From COE1 sp949066965 (GTDB lineage: Bacteria > Bacillota > Clostridia > Lachnospirales > Lachnospiraceae), in contig CARTDA010000014.1 in the NCBI GenBank assembly GCA_949066965.1, positions 23,377 to 87,376 of the forward strand: 64,000 nt of DNA, written 5' to 3'. Of the stretch, positions 24,189 through 31,679 are shown piece after piece. How positions within the stretch are numbered: position 1 is the stretch's first letter; each line of letters begins with the position of its first letter. The notes beneath the pieces were generated by a model that worked only from the letters and a program-made list of their open reading frames with translations, did not search any database and was not told the origin of the DNA. A program made the translations under genes and the position numbers.

Positions 24189-24467
24189 ACTTACCCTCTT
24201 TTTCTATCTTCCAAGCCTGATGATTTCCGGTTCCCAAAAAACTTTTTCGAACCATATCCTATCAAATTCGAAGATGAATCATTTTTTTAACTGCTTCCAC
24301 AAGTAAATATATCAGACATTTCCAATATGGTAAACTTGTTTGTCAAAGTATTTACAAAGTTTTAATACTATAGTATGCCCAAATCGAGTAGGGCAGATTC
24401 ATCTTCCCTACTCGATTTGGGTGTCCGTCAGCTTGCTGACATATTTCGCCTGGACGCCCGTGTGCAT
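24189..24467. other. Intergenic region with a 16-bp inverted repeat
   Basis: The spacer between pepD and the rplT terminator. It carries CCCAAATCGAGTAGGG (24378-24393) and its exact inverse (24406-24421), then GTCAGC/GCTGAC (24426-24439). The segment from CCCTACTCG to ATATTTCGCC resembles 29383-29429. A likely pepD promoter lies somewhere in 24200-24350 but I cannot choose one. No gene is supported. Confidence 0.55.
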
Positions 24468-24510
24468 AAAAAATGATTGTCCGCACAAAATCGTTTCATG
24501 CAAACAATCA
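24468..24510 (-). terminator. Terminator of the infC-rpmI-rplT operon
   Basis: On the minus strand TGATTGT (24504-24510) pairs with ACAATCA (24474-24480) and is followed by six T residues, about 36 bases after the rplT stop. Confidence 0.72.
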
Positions 24511-24545
24511 CTTTATTTCTCAATCAGTTTTCATTTCATAGCACA

Positions 24546-24899
24546 TTAAGCGCTCTTCTTTGCAAGCTCTGCAAGCGTCTTGAAACCTTCCGCATCATTC
24601 ACTGCCATCTCTGCAAGCATCTTTCTGTTAATGTCAACGCCGGCAACCTTTAATCCATGCATCATCTTGCTATATGACAATCCATTCAGTCTCGCCGCTG
24701 CGTTGATACGCGCAATCCAGAGACGTCTAAACTGGCGCTTTCTTTCCTTTCTTCCGGCATAAGATGAAGCCAGTGCCCTCATTACGGACTGTTTTGCCAC
24801 TCTGTACTGCTTTGACCTTGCTCCCCTGTAGCCCTTTGCAAGCTTCAATACCCTGTTATGTTTCTTCTTTGCGTTCAAACCGCCTTTAATTCTTGCCAT
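24546..24899 (-). CDS. rplT: 50S ribosomal protein L20
   Basis: A 117-residue L20 of standard length. It begins MARIKGGLNAKKKHNRVLKL and contains YRGARSKQYRVAKQSVMRA, RRLWIARINAAARLNG and YSKMMHGLKVA. It is an early assembly protein on 23S rRNA and in many bacteria is a repressor of its own operon. It is the last gene of infC-rpmI-rplT, with a GGAGG-type site and a 27-base gap to rpmI. Confidence 0.98.
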   Translation of the reverse strand: MARIKGGLNAKKKHNRVLKLAKGYRGARSKQYRVAKQSVMRALASSYAGRKERKRQFRRLWIARINAAARLNGLSYSKMMHGLKVAGVDINRKMLAEMAVNDAEGFKTLAELAKKSA

Positions 24900-24926
24900 T
24901 TCTAAATCCTCCTAACAAATCATTCC

Positions 24927-25124
24927 TTATAAGTATGGTAAAATCTTCTTCATATTCTTAACATTGGTTGCATCTGTGATTGCAGCCTTTCTAAGATTTC
25001 TCTTTCTCTTTGCCGTCTTCTTTGTTAAGATATGGCTTTTATAAGCTTTCGCTCTCTTTAACTTACCTGTTCCTGTTACTTTAAAGCGCTTTGCAGCTGC
25101 TCTGCTGGTTTTCATTTTTGGCAT
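24927..25124 (-). CDS. rpmI: 50S ribosomal protein L35
   Basis: A 65-residue, highly basic L35: MPKMKTSRAAAKRFKVTGTG, HILTKKTAKRKRNLRK, and the ending MKKILPYL. Standard length. It lies between infC and rplT in the conserved order. The 142-base gap to infC is unusually long and holds a copy of the dispersed hairpin repeat. Confidence 0.98.
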   Translation of the reverse strand: MPKMKTSRAAAKRFKVTGTGKLKRAKAYKSHILTKKTAKRKRNLRKAAITDATNVKNMKKILPYL

Positions 25125-25226
25125 AACTATTTCCTCCTAAACTTCTTAATAATTCTGTGCAGCCATCGGATACTGTCACCCAATACTGTAGCTGCCGTAC
25201 ATCTATCTTTTAACTGACATAAGCTG

Positions 25227-25262
25227 TTATACTGGTGGTCGAAAAGACTGACCACTCAATAA
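25227..25262. repeat. Dispersed hairpin repeat, copy 2
   Basis: Core AAGACTGACC with arms GTGGTC/GACCAC (perfect). It lies between infC and rpmI, four bases after the infC stop. Compared with copies 1 and 3, the second base pair of the inner stem is changed on both sides (T-A instead of C-G), so the stem is kept. Confidence 0.75.
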
Positions 25263-25266
25263 CTGC

Positions 25267-25773
25267 TTATCGTTTTTCAGCTAAAAACATTGTCATGCTT
25301 CTGCCTTCTACCTTAGGCTCCTTCTCGACTACGGCTATATCATTTAAGCTCTCGCCAAAATCCACAAGGATATGTCTGCTGTTTTGCATATGAGCCATCT
25401 CTCGACCCCTAAAACGTAATGTCACCTTTACCTTGTCACCTTTTGAAAGGAATTTGCGGGCAGCATTTATTTTAGTGTTTAAGTCATTAGTGTCAATATT
25501 GGGAGATAAACGAATCTCTTTTACGTCGATTACCTTCTGCTTTTTCTTGGCTTCCTTCTCTTTTCTTGTCTGCTCATACTTGAACTTACCATAATCAACA
25601 ATCTTACACACAGGCGGCTTTGCTGTCGGCGCTATCTTTACAAGGTCAACGCCTGCCTCCTCTGCCAGTCTCATCGCTTCCCTAGGTGACATAATGCCGA
25701 GCTGCTCACCGTCCTCACCGATAACACGCACCTCTCTGTCCCTGATTTGTTCGTTAATCATTAAATCGCTAAT
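25267..25773 (-). CDS. infC: Translation initiation factor IF-3, probable AUU start
   Basis: A 168-residue IF-3. The N-terminal domain is INEQIRDREVRVIGEDGEQL, the linker YEQTRKEKEAKKKQKVID, and the C-terminal domain contains TLRFRGREMAHM. It binds the 30S subunit and proofreads start codons. No ATG fits the ribosome site GGAGGTG; an ATT at 25771-25773 lies 8 bases after it and gives ISDLMINEQ as the N-terminus. AUU starts in infC are known from E. coli and others and allow autoregulation. An in-frame ATG twelve bases later is the alternative. A long leader with attenuator precedes it. Confidence 0.94.
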   Translation of the reverse strand: MSDLMINEQIRDREVRVIGEDGEQLGIMSPREAMRLAEEAGVDLVKIAPTAKPPVCKIVDYGKFKYEQTRKEKEAKKKQKVIDVKEIRLSPNIDTNDLNTKINAARKFLSKGDKVKVTLRFRGREMAHMQNSRHILVDFGESLNDIAVVEKEPKVEGRSMTMFLAEKR

Positions 25774-26001
25774 AACCTTACACCTCCATAAAAAAATCAT
25801 AAGAAAATATAAATCTGCGTATAACAACGCAAAAAGTGGATAACCGCAGGATTATCCACTTAATTTTTTATATCTTTATCCAATATCCGCATGCGGACAG
25901 TATAATAGACATAGTTAAAACTATTAACACCTGTAAGCCTGATTGCCACAGGGTGAGAGTGGATGCTCTGCTTTCCTGTATTTGTCTGAATTGCCTCAAA
26001 C
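25774..26001 (-). ncRNA. infC operon leader (IF3/L20-type regulatory leader) with attenuator
   Basis: A transcribed leader of about 230 bases between a strong promoter and infC. It contains blocks typical of clostridial infC leaders (GCATCCACTCTCACCCTGTG, then CTTACAGGTGTTAATAG, then TCCGCATGCGGA). A perfect 10-bp hairpin AAGTGGATAA/TTATCCACTT (25834-25861) followed by T residues is an intrinsic terminator ahead of the ribosome site. Regulation by L20 or IF-3 binding is inferred from the family; the exact Rfam class was not checked. Confidence 0.75.
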
Positions 26002-26007
26002 AATAAC

Positions 26008-26036
26008 ACTTTATCACAGGTTCCACTCTATGTCAA
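26008..26036 (-). promoter_or_regulatory. Promoter of the infC-rpmI-rplT operon
   Basis: On the minus strand: -35 TTGACA (26031-26036), a 17-base spacer, -10 TAAAGT (26008-26013). Confidence 0.85.
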
Positions 26037-26060
26037 TAATTTTTTATTATTTTTCCTTAC

Positions 26061-26375
26061 CTATTTTTCCTTAAATGTCGCACAAAGTGTCTCACCGCTT
26101 GTCCCTGCGTGGTTTCCCTTGATGTCAACATGCTCTGCGCTGCACCTGTAATCTGTATTGTACACGCATTTCACTGCCTCGCAGTCTATGCTAATCGTCT
26201 GGCTCGGATGGGATACGGAACTTGTGAAACTATCCCCGTTTCTCTTATGAAAACTCTCACAGCAGGTATCGTCGCAGTCGCAGGAATGCTTTCCGCCTAC
26301 CATGATATCGCCCTTGCAGCAGCAATGGTCTTTGTTATAGGTACAATTGGATACTCCACAGGTTAAATCAGTCAT
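26061..26375 (-). CDS. DUF1540 cysteine-rich protein, two repeats
   Basis: A 104-residue protein with two DUF1540 units: LTCGVSNCTYNKDHCCCKGD at residues 4-23 and CEAVKCVYNTDYRCSAEHVD near 66-85. Each has the C-x5-C-x5/6-C spacing and a further downstream cysteine. Such proteins likely bind a metal; the role is unknown, and several are linked to sporulating clostridia. The start follows GGAGG. It lies 96 bases downstream of thrS and could be cotranscribed with it. Confidence 0.85.
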   Translation of the reverse strand: MTDLTCGVSNCTYNKDHCCCKGDIMVGGKHSCDCDDTCCESFHKRNGDSFTSSVSHPSQTISIDCEAVKCVYNTDYRCSAEHVDIKGNHAGTSGETLCATFKEK

Positions 26376-26471
26376 AGTTACCTCCTAAATTTAATCACAG
26401 CATTCGTTCATTCCCTTAAATGAACTTGTAGATAGCATGCCCCGATTTAACCTGCCCTATTCTTAAATGAT

Positions 26472-28433
26472 TTATTTTTCCTCCATCGGCATCTCTTCAC
26501 GGATAGTTTTGTTATTGATTTCGTCCGTGATATCCGCAATAAAGCTGCCAAGGGACTTTACACCCTCGTCACCCGCAAAGCGGCTTCTGACAGACACTGT
26601 GTTGTCTGCCTCCTCCTGCTGCCCGACCACAAGCATGTATGGGAGTTTATCCAGCCTTGCCTCGCGAATCTTAAATCCGATTTTCTCAGAGCGGCTGTCA
26701 ACTGTCGCGTCGATGCCTGCCTTTTTGAGCGCCTTGCACACGCTCTGTGCATACTCCTCATACTTGTCAGAAATCGGAAGGACGCGCACCTGCTCGGCGC
26801 AGAGCCATGTCGGGAACTTTCCGGCGTATTTTTCAATCAGCCATGCGAGCGTGCGCTCATAGCAGCCCATGGAGGTTCTATGAATGATATATGGACGCAC
26901 TTTGTCGCCATTCTGGTCTATATAGTACATATCGAACTGTTCTGCAAGCAGCGCATCCCACTGGACTGTAATCATGGTGTCTTCTTTGCCGTACACGTTC
27001 TTTGCATTGATATCCACCTTCGGACCATAGAATGCTGCTTCCCCGACATCCTCCACAAACGGAATGCCAAGCTCTGTCAGAATGTCTCTGATATGCTGCT
27101 CTGTCTCGTTCCATACTTCCGGCTCACCAATATATTTTTCTTTATTTTCAGGGTCCCATTTCGACAGATGGTATGTCACATCTTCATTGACCCCCAGTGT
27201 CTCGAGACAATACTTCGCAAGTGCAAGACAGCCTTTAAACTCCTCCACCATCTGGTCTGGCCTGACAATCAGGTGTCCCTCGGTAATGGTAAACTGGCGC
27301 ACCCTTGTCAGCCCATGCATCTCTCCGGAATCCTCATTTCTGAAAAGCGTGGAGGTCTCGCTGTATCTGCACGGAAGGTCGCGGTATGATTTCTGGGAAT
27401 TTTTGTATACATAGTACTGGAATGGGCAGGTCATCGGGCGAAGCGCATACACTTCCTTGTCCTTCTCCTCATCGCCGAACACAAACATGCCCTCCTTATA
27501 GTGATCCCAGTGCCCTGATATTTTATACAAATCCGATTTCGCCATGAGTGGCGTCCTCGTTCTCATATAGCCCCACTCATTGTCCTCCAGATCCTCCATC
27601 CACCGCTGGAGCTTCATAATCATCTTCGTTCCCTTTGGTGTAAACAGCGGAAGTCCCTGTCCGATGACATCTACCGTGGTAAATAATTCCATCTCGCGCC
27701 CAAGGCGGTTATGGTCACGGCGTTTTGCATCCTCCATCCGCTCTAAGTGTGCTGCAAGTTCTTCTTTTTTGTTGTAAGCCGTTCCGTAGATACGCTGCAA
27801 ACGCGCCTTGTTCGAATCTCCTCTCCAATACGCCATGGAGGAAGACGTAAGCTTAAATGCCTTCACGCCCTTTGTGCTCATCAGATGTGGTCCTGCACAC
27901 AAATCGACGAAACCGCCCTGATCATAAAAACTAATCTCTGCATCCTCCGGCAAATCCTGTATCAGCTCTACCTTGAATGGTTCCCCTTTTTCTTCCATAT
28001 ATTTAACCGCTTCAGTCCTTGGGAGCGTAAAACGTGTAATTTCATGACCTTCCTTGATGATTTTTTTCATCTCAGCCTCAATTTTGTCCAGATCCTCTCT
28101 GGAAAACGGTTCGGAATCAAAATCATAGTAAAATCCATCGTCGATGGCAGGTCCGATTGTCACTTTTGCGTTTGGGAACAGGCGCTTTACTGCCTCCGCA
28201 AGCACATGTGATGCCGTGTGCCTGATGACATGGAGCGCCTTTGGGTCTGTCGCCGTGATGATGTTTAACTCGCAGTCATCCGCAATCTCTGTCCTCAAAT
28301 CCGCAATCTCGCCATTGATTTCACCCGCACATGCCACGCGCGCAAGTCCCTCGCTGATATCCTTTGCAATATCTATAATTGATTTTGCTTCGCTGTACTC
28401 TTTTACAGAGCCATCTTTTAATGTAATCTTCAT
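26472..28433 (-). CDS. thrS: Threonyl-tRNA synthetase
   Basis: A 653-residue ThrRS with full domain order: TGS (1-62), the editing domain with HTASHVLAEAVKRL near 72 and the C-x3-H-type site DLCAGPHLMSTKG near 177, the class II core with motif 2 FRNEDSGEMHGLTRVRQF, the zinc ligand in MTCPFQYYVY, motif 3 region HRTSMGCYERTLAWL, and the anticodon-binding domain at 545-640. It charges tRNA-Thr and edits Ser-tRNA. A T-box leader with a threonine-type specifier lies about 1.1 kb upstream beyond two small genes; no closer T-box is seen. Confidence 0.97.
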   Translation of the reverse strand: MKITLKDGSVKEYSEAKSIIDIAKDISEGLARVACAGEINGEIADLRTEIADDCELNIITATDPKALHVIRHTASHVLAEAVKRLFPNAKVTIGPAIDDGFYYDFDSEPFSREDLDKIEAEMKKIIKEGHEITRFTLPRTEAVKYMEEKGEPFKVELIQDLPEDAEISFYDQGGFVDLCAGPHLMSTKGVKAFKLTSSSMAYWRGDSNKARLQRIYGTAYNKKEELAAHLERMEDAKRRDHNRLGREMELFTTVDVIGQGLPLFTPKGTKMIMKLQRWMEDLEDNEWGYMRTRTPLMAKSDLYKISGHWDHYKEGMFVFGDEEKDKEVYALRPMTCPFQYYVYKNSQKSYRDLPCRYSETSTLFRNEDSGEMHGLTRVRQFTITEGHLIVRPDQMVEEFKGCLALAKYCLETLGVNEDVTYHLSKWDPENKEKYIGEPEVWNETEQHIRDILTELGIPFVEDVGEAAFYGPKVDINAKNVYGKEDTMITVQWDALLAEQFDMYYIDQNGDKVRPYIIHRTSMGCYERTLAWLIEKYAGKFPTWLCAEQVRVLPISDKYEEYAQSVCKALKKAGIDATVDSRSEKIGFKIREARLDKLPYMLVVGQQEEADNTVSVRSRFAGDEGVKSLGSFIADITDEINNKTIREEMPMEEK

Positions 28434-28462
28434 GTTTCTCTCTCCTTTTCATATCTCATTGA

Positions 28463-28669
28463 TTACTGTTTGTCTTTCTGCGAACCTAGCATCATGTCGT
28501 TCGCCTTAGCTTTATTTCCGCAGCCGTTTTTCGAACCGATTGTATTGTTGCTCAGCACGCATATTCTGCCGCTTTTTACCGGTGATAACAAAAATCCAAT
28601 CAGGATTCCCACCACAAGGCATAATGCAGGTAATAGATATGCTTTGTAATTTGTTTTGATTTCTTCCAT
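28463..28669 (-). CDS. Small single-span membrane protein
   Basis: A 68-residue protein with an AAAGGAG site before its ATG. One membrane helix (YLLPALCLVVGILIGFLLS, residues about 11-29) follows a short N-terminus; the C-terminal 38 residues are polar and Lys-rich. It has no known family. It lies 29 bases upstream of thrS in the same direction and inside the interval between the T-box and thrS, so it may be co-regulated by threonine. Confidence 0.65.
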   Translation of the reverse strand: MEEIKTNYKAYLLPALCLVVGILIGFLLSPVKSGRICVLSNNTIGSKNGCGNKAKANDMMLGSQKDKQ

Positions 28670-28772
28670 AGTGATTCACTCCTTTATTTCATCATCATTA
28701 AATGCTTCCGAATGTCATACGCAAACCAGAATATTTCCTTATGCGGCCGCGTGAGTCACGCAGCACTGTCGG

Positions 28773-29333
28773 TCATTCATTTCGGCCGGCAGTATCATCA
28801 CTCAATTCAACCGAGTATATTTCCTTCACAGGAAATATGATTTTAACCAGACCCAACGAAGTAAACTGACCGCTCATTTTCTCAAATGTACGCAATATGA
28901 TATCACTTGCCTGAAAAAAAGCTTCCTTTTCGTCTTCCCTTGTAAGCGCTATCGTACAGTGCGGCACCCATCTGTCCGGACAATACCATTCCCAGCCATT
29001 TGTATCAAAATCTCTGAATTGTTCATGTAACTCCCTGTGAAACTGATACATACGGCTGTTCATGACCGGTGATACAAATATCGTTTTCGTATCACAAAAC
29101 ATTCCCACACTTCCAATATACGCCGACATCCTTTCGTGATTTTGCGAAAAACTTTTTAACTGTTCTATGCAACGTGTTTCGTCCACATCATTAAAACAAG
29201 CCAAAGTCAGATGCGGTCTGGTTTTCCATTCTAAAAATTTTGTGCTGATTTTCCTGTCGGCAATCGACTTAGCCGGCGCAAAAAGTTTGTTTTCTGTCTC
29301 TTTGTCATAGTACAATTCAATCGCATACTGCAT
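28773..29333 (-). CDS. 2H phosphoesterase (2'-5' RNA ligase-like)
   Basis: A 186-residue protein with both H-x-T/S-type motifs of the LigT superfamily: RPHLTLACF near residues 39-47 and VPHCTIALT near 122-130. Length is normal for the family. Members are cyclic phosphodiesterases or RNA ligases acting on 2',3'-cyclic phosphate ends, but many have unknown substrates. AGGAGG precedes the ATG. It is the first gene after the T-box leader and a MITE-like fragment. Confidence 0.88.
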   Translation of the reverse strand: MQYAIELYYDKETENKLFAPAKSIADRKISTKFLEWKTRPHLTLACFNDVDETRCIEQLKSFSQNHERMSAYIGSVGMFCDTKTIFVSPVMNSRMYQFHRELHEQFRDFDTNGWEWYCPDRWVPHCTIALTREDEKEAFFQASDIILRTFEKMSGQFTSLGLVKIIFPVKEIYSVELSDDTAGRNE

Positions 29334-29382
29334 TTTACCCTCCTATACAATGATTCATCCACATAAGACCCGATCCTTCTTT

Positions 29383-29432
29383 CCCTACTCGCACGCCGTA
29401 CACCCATCAGCACATGGTGATATATTTCCTTT
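29383..29432. repeat. Degenerate relative of the 24406 repeat
   Basis: The segment from CCCTACTCG through CATCAGCACATGGTGATATA to TTTCC parallels 24406-24450, where CCCTACTCG is followed by GTCAGCTTGCTGACATA and TTTCG. The similarity is partial. It probably reflects copies of one old element. Confidence 0.4.
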
Positions 29433-29437
29433 GGGTG

Positions 29438-29536
29438 CTAGAGCGTGTTTGGAAATTCATTCCTGACATCTGCACGTCCCACTTTGCGTGATATTTGTGC
29501 CAAATTCAGGTTACATAGCTAGAGCGTGTTTGAAAA
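29438..29536. repeat. Half of a palindromic MITE-like element
   Basis: GCTAGAGCGTGTTTGGAAAT occurs at 29438 and GCTAGAGCGTGTTTGAAAAA at 29518. The stretch between them ends in TTCAGGTTACATAGCTAGAG, whose CAG-TTACATAGCT part also forms the centre of the 3211 MITE. It looks like one arm of a long palindrome whose second arm is lost. It lies between the T-box terminator and the first gene. Confidence 0.5.
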
Positions 29537-29552
29537 ACGTTCTAATGCGCAT

Positions 29553-29813
29553 AAAAAATCCCATGCACTACAATTACATAATGCATGGGACGTATTAACG
29601 CGGTTCCACCCTGCTTGCCTGTCCTAATCGGTTCAATCTAATATGAACAGACCGCTCATTGATTATAACGGAATCACCGGACTGGATTGGAGTCACTCCG
29701 AGGTAGTTTTCAGATATCTCCTGCAAGAGCACTTTCAGCACAGGCGGCGCTCCTCTCTGATGCATTGCAATATCTTACTCGTCTCATCATCGTTTTTGAT
29801 CATTTATTTTTGA
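29553..29813 (-). promoter_or_regulatory. T-box leader, threonine-type specifier
   Basis: On the minus strand the T-box sequence AGGGTGGAACCGCG is at 29599-29612 and is followed by a terminator, TCCCATGCA/TGCATGGGA plus six T (29553-29590). Stem I shows AGTA on the 5' side and GAA on the 3' side of an internal loop closed by CGAG/CTCG and AGATAT/ATATCT. The loop reads GAAAACTAC, placing ACT (29705-29707), a Thr codon followed by a purine, in the specifier position. It would sense uncharged tRNA-Thr. Confidence 0.88.
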
Positions 29814-29820
29814 TATAACT

Positions 29821-29849
29821 ATAGTATCCCTAAAAGACGATTTTGTAAA
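29821..29849 (-). promoter_or_regulatory. Promoter of the T-box transcript
   Basis: On the minus strand: -35 TTTACA (29844-29849), a 17-base spacer, -10 TACTAT (29821-29826). Confidence 0.78.
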
Positions 29850-29852
29850 GAG

Positions 29853-30450
29853 TTATTTTTCATATAAAGTTTCAAATGACCTGATACATTCCCCATTTTC
29901 GGAGCGGTCTAACACAGGATGGAAAATAGTGTGAAAATACTGCCCATCCCCTCGTTCTCCAACAGTTCCTTCCACCATGCCGCTACCAGTTTCAGGTCAT
30001 TGCGGAAGAATAAATGACATAGTTTGTATACATCATCGAACTTTGTGCCCGGTTTCTCTGGCAATATTCTTCACGGGCTGTCAATGTTTTATGCAGAATG
30101 CTTGATGCTGCCAGACTCTCCTCCTGCGCCACCGCGCCATTGATGAAGCCACCGCCCGGATTCTTTGCACTTGCAAAATTCAGCACGCCAATATCCTCTT
30201 TCCCCTCTACCGTAAGCCTGCGTATGGCATCCACAGTAGAAATGTTCTCTACACAGACGTTCATTTTTGTTATGCAGGCGCATTTACTATACATTTCAAA
30301 CAGTTCATCTGCCTGCTGCGGCGTAATCAGGAAACTATTTCGCACAGATGCTTCCATATCGGAACTGATGTCTACCTTCCTGTCCTCATATCGGTAATAT
30401 CCCTGTTCCATGATGCCAAGCGTCTGTCTTCCTGTAGCTTTTCTGTCCAT
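29853..30450 (-). pseudogene. Broken TIGR02452-type (microbial PARG-like) protein
   Basis: The intact N-terminal part (152 codons, start behind GGAGG) carries the macrodomain signature of TIGR02452 / microbial poly(ADP-ribose) glycohydrolases: NPGGGFINGAVAQEESLA. The frame stops shortly after MMYTNYVIYS. Directly behind, in another register, is NDLKLVAAWWKELLENEG, and one more shift gives GQYFHTIFHPVLDRSENG ending at a TAA at 29853-29855. These are C-terminal segments of the same family. An internal deletion of roughly 80-90 codons and a frameshift therefore inactivated the gene. The catalytic GGG and QEE residues survive in the fragment. Confidence 0.8.
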
Positions 30451-30519
30451 TTTTATCCTCCATGCCGTCTTTCGTGACTCAAATAGAAATAAAAACTTGC
30501 ACGTTTATTCCATAACAAA

Positions 30520-30553
30520 GGCGGTGACCGCTTACATGATGCAGCCCACCGCC
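30520..30553 (-). terminator. Terminator of the SEC-C gene
   Basis: GGCGGTG (30520-30526) and CACCGCC (30547-30553) form a stem. On the minus strand it is followed by TTTGTT, ten bases after the stop codon. Confidence 0.72.
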
Positions 30554-30562
30554 TGTTTTCGT

Positions 30563-31081
30563 CTATTTATTTTTGCCGCAGCACTTTTTATACTTCTTGC
30601 CGCTTCCACACGGACAGGGATCGTTCGGGTAGATTTTGGATTCTTTGACAACAGTTGTCGAAGACTTCTGCTCTTTGTAGAGTGCCTTTTTGGTCTCCTC
30701 GTCGAAAATCGCATTCCACTCCTCAAGGTTATACAGCCAGTCTGCCTCGGCAGCCACCATGTTCTTGTAAAGACGTGTCTTGTCAAATCCGAGACATACC
30801 TCGGTATCTTCGTTCATCTCCTCAATTGGATTTTCCGTCTTTAAGCTCTCGTTGATTCCATCGAGAAATCCGGTCATTGTCATGATGTCAACATTATATT
30901 TTTCTGCCAGCCCCTTTACCGTCCCTCTTACTTCCTCGTCAGGATTCATTAAAAGCTGCTGATAAATTTCTTTTTCTTTCTGGAAATAATCAATCCAGAG
31001 TTTCTGGAGCGTATTCTTGTCTGTCTGTTCGTTGTATGCCATTCCTCTCCACTGATCTAATAAAGTCTTTTCTTCTGCCAT
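30563..31081 (-). CDS. SEC-C motif protein
   Basis: A 172-residue protein starting at ATG 31079-31081. The first 140 residues are helical and acidic and include MNPDEEVRGTVKGLAEKYNV and GFLDGINESL. The last 25 residues hold the SEC-C zinc motif PNDPCPCGSGKKYKKCCGK, as at the end of SecA. Zinc ligands are C-x-C plus C-C. The family occurs widely in clostridia; function is unassigned, perhaps protein or ribosome interaction. Monocistronic with a terminator. Confidence 0.85.
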   Translation of the reverse strand: MAEEKTLLDQWRGMAYNEQTDKNTLQKLWIDYFQKEKEIYQQLLMNPDEEVRGTVKGLAEKYNVDIMTMTGFLDGINESLKTENPIEEMNEDTEVCLGFDKTRLYKNMVAAEADWLYNLEEWNAIFDEETKKALYKEQKSSTTVVKESKIYPNDPCPCGSGKKYKKCCGKNK

Positions 31082-31366
31082 GATCTCTAACACCCTTTCG
31101 TCCTTTAACTCTTTTTTTTAGATATTTCTGTACTGTCATGAAACCTGCGGAATATCATCGCAATATTGCTGCCTGTCTGATACAGACAGTAACAGTATAT
31201 ACTAAACTTCGCGGAAAGTCAAAGGTTTCTCTTTCTCTTGCTTTTTTCCTGACGAAAAGCTATAATGTTACTGTTCACTCTGTTCCGGCAGCAGGGATGT
31301 GAACCGTAACACTACAAACTCTTTTATTCATGAAACAATTTACAGAAAGGTTCGGTACCTGACATT

Positions 31367-31642
31367 ATGAAAAAATCTCCAAAGCAGCTCATTGCCATTG
31401 CAGCACTGGCTGCCATTGTCCTTTTTATCGCTGCATTTGTAATTTCTGCCTTTACAGCAGATTCCGGAGAAGCCGGAAACCGGTTTATGGCGCTTTTGTT
31501 TGGAATCATTGCCGTTCCGCTGCTGGCATGGATTCTTTTGTTCTGCGTTGGAAGGATGCAGAATAAACACACCATCGCCGAAATTTTTCCAGAAGACGCA
31601 AAGACGAAAATTACGGACGAAAAAGACGGCGAAAATTTATAG
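31367..31642 (+). CDS. Small two-helix membrane protein
   Basis: A 91-residue plus-strand gene. Two strongly hydrophobic helices lie at about residues 8-30 (IAIAALAAIVLFIAAFVIS) and 42-64 (LLFGIIAVPLLAWILLFCVG). A charged C-terminal tail (EDAKTKITDEKDGENL) follows. The N-terminus MKKSPKQ is basic. The ribosome site (AGAAAGG) is farther away than usual, so the start is less certain. No family recognised. It converges on the NUDIX gene with a 37-base gap. Confidence 0.62.
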   Translation: MKKSPKQLIAIAALAAIVLFIAAFVISAFTADSGEAGNRFMALLFGIIAVPLLAWILLFCVGRMQNKHTIAEIFPEDAKTKITDEKDGENL

Positions 31643-31679
31643 TGGACATCCCGCAGATATCATGCTATCGGAATGCCGC

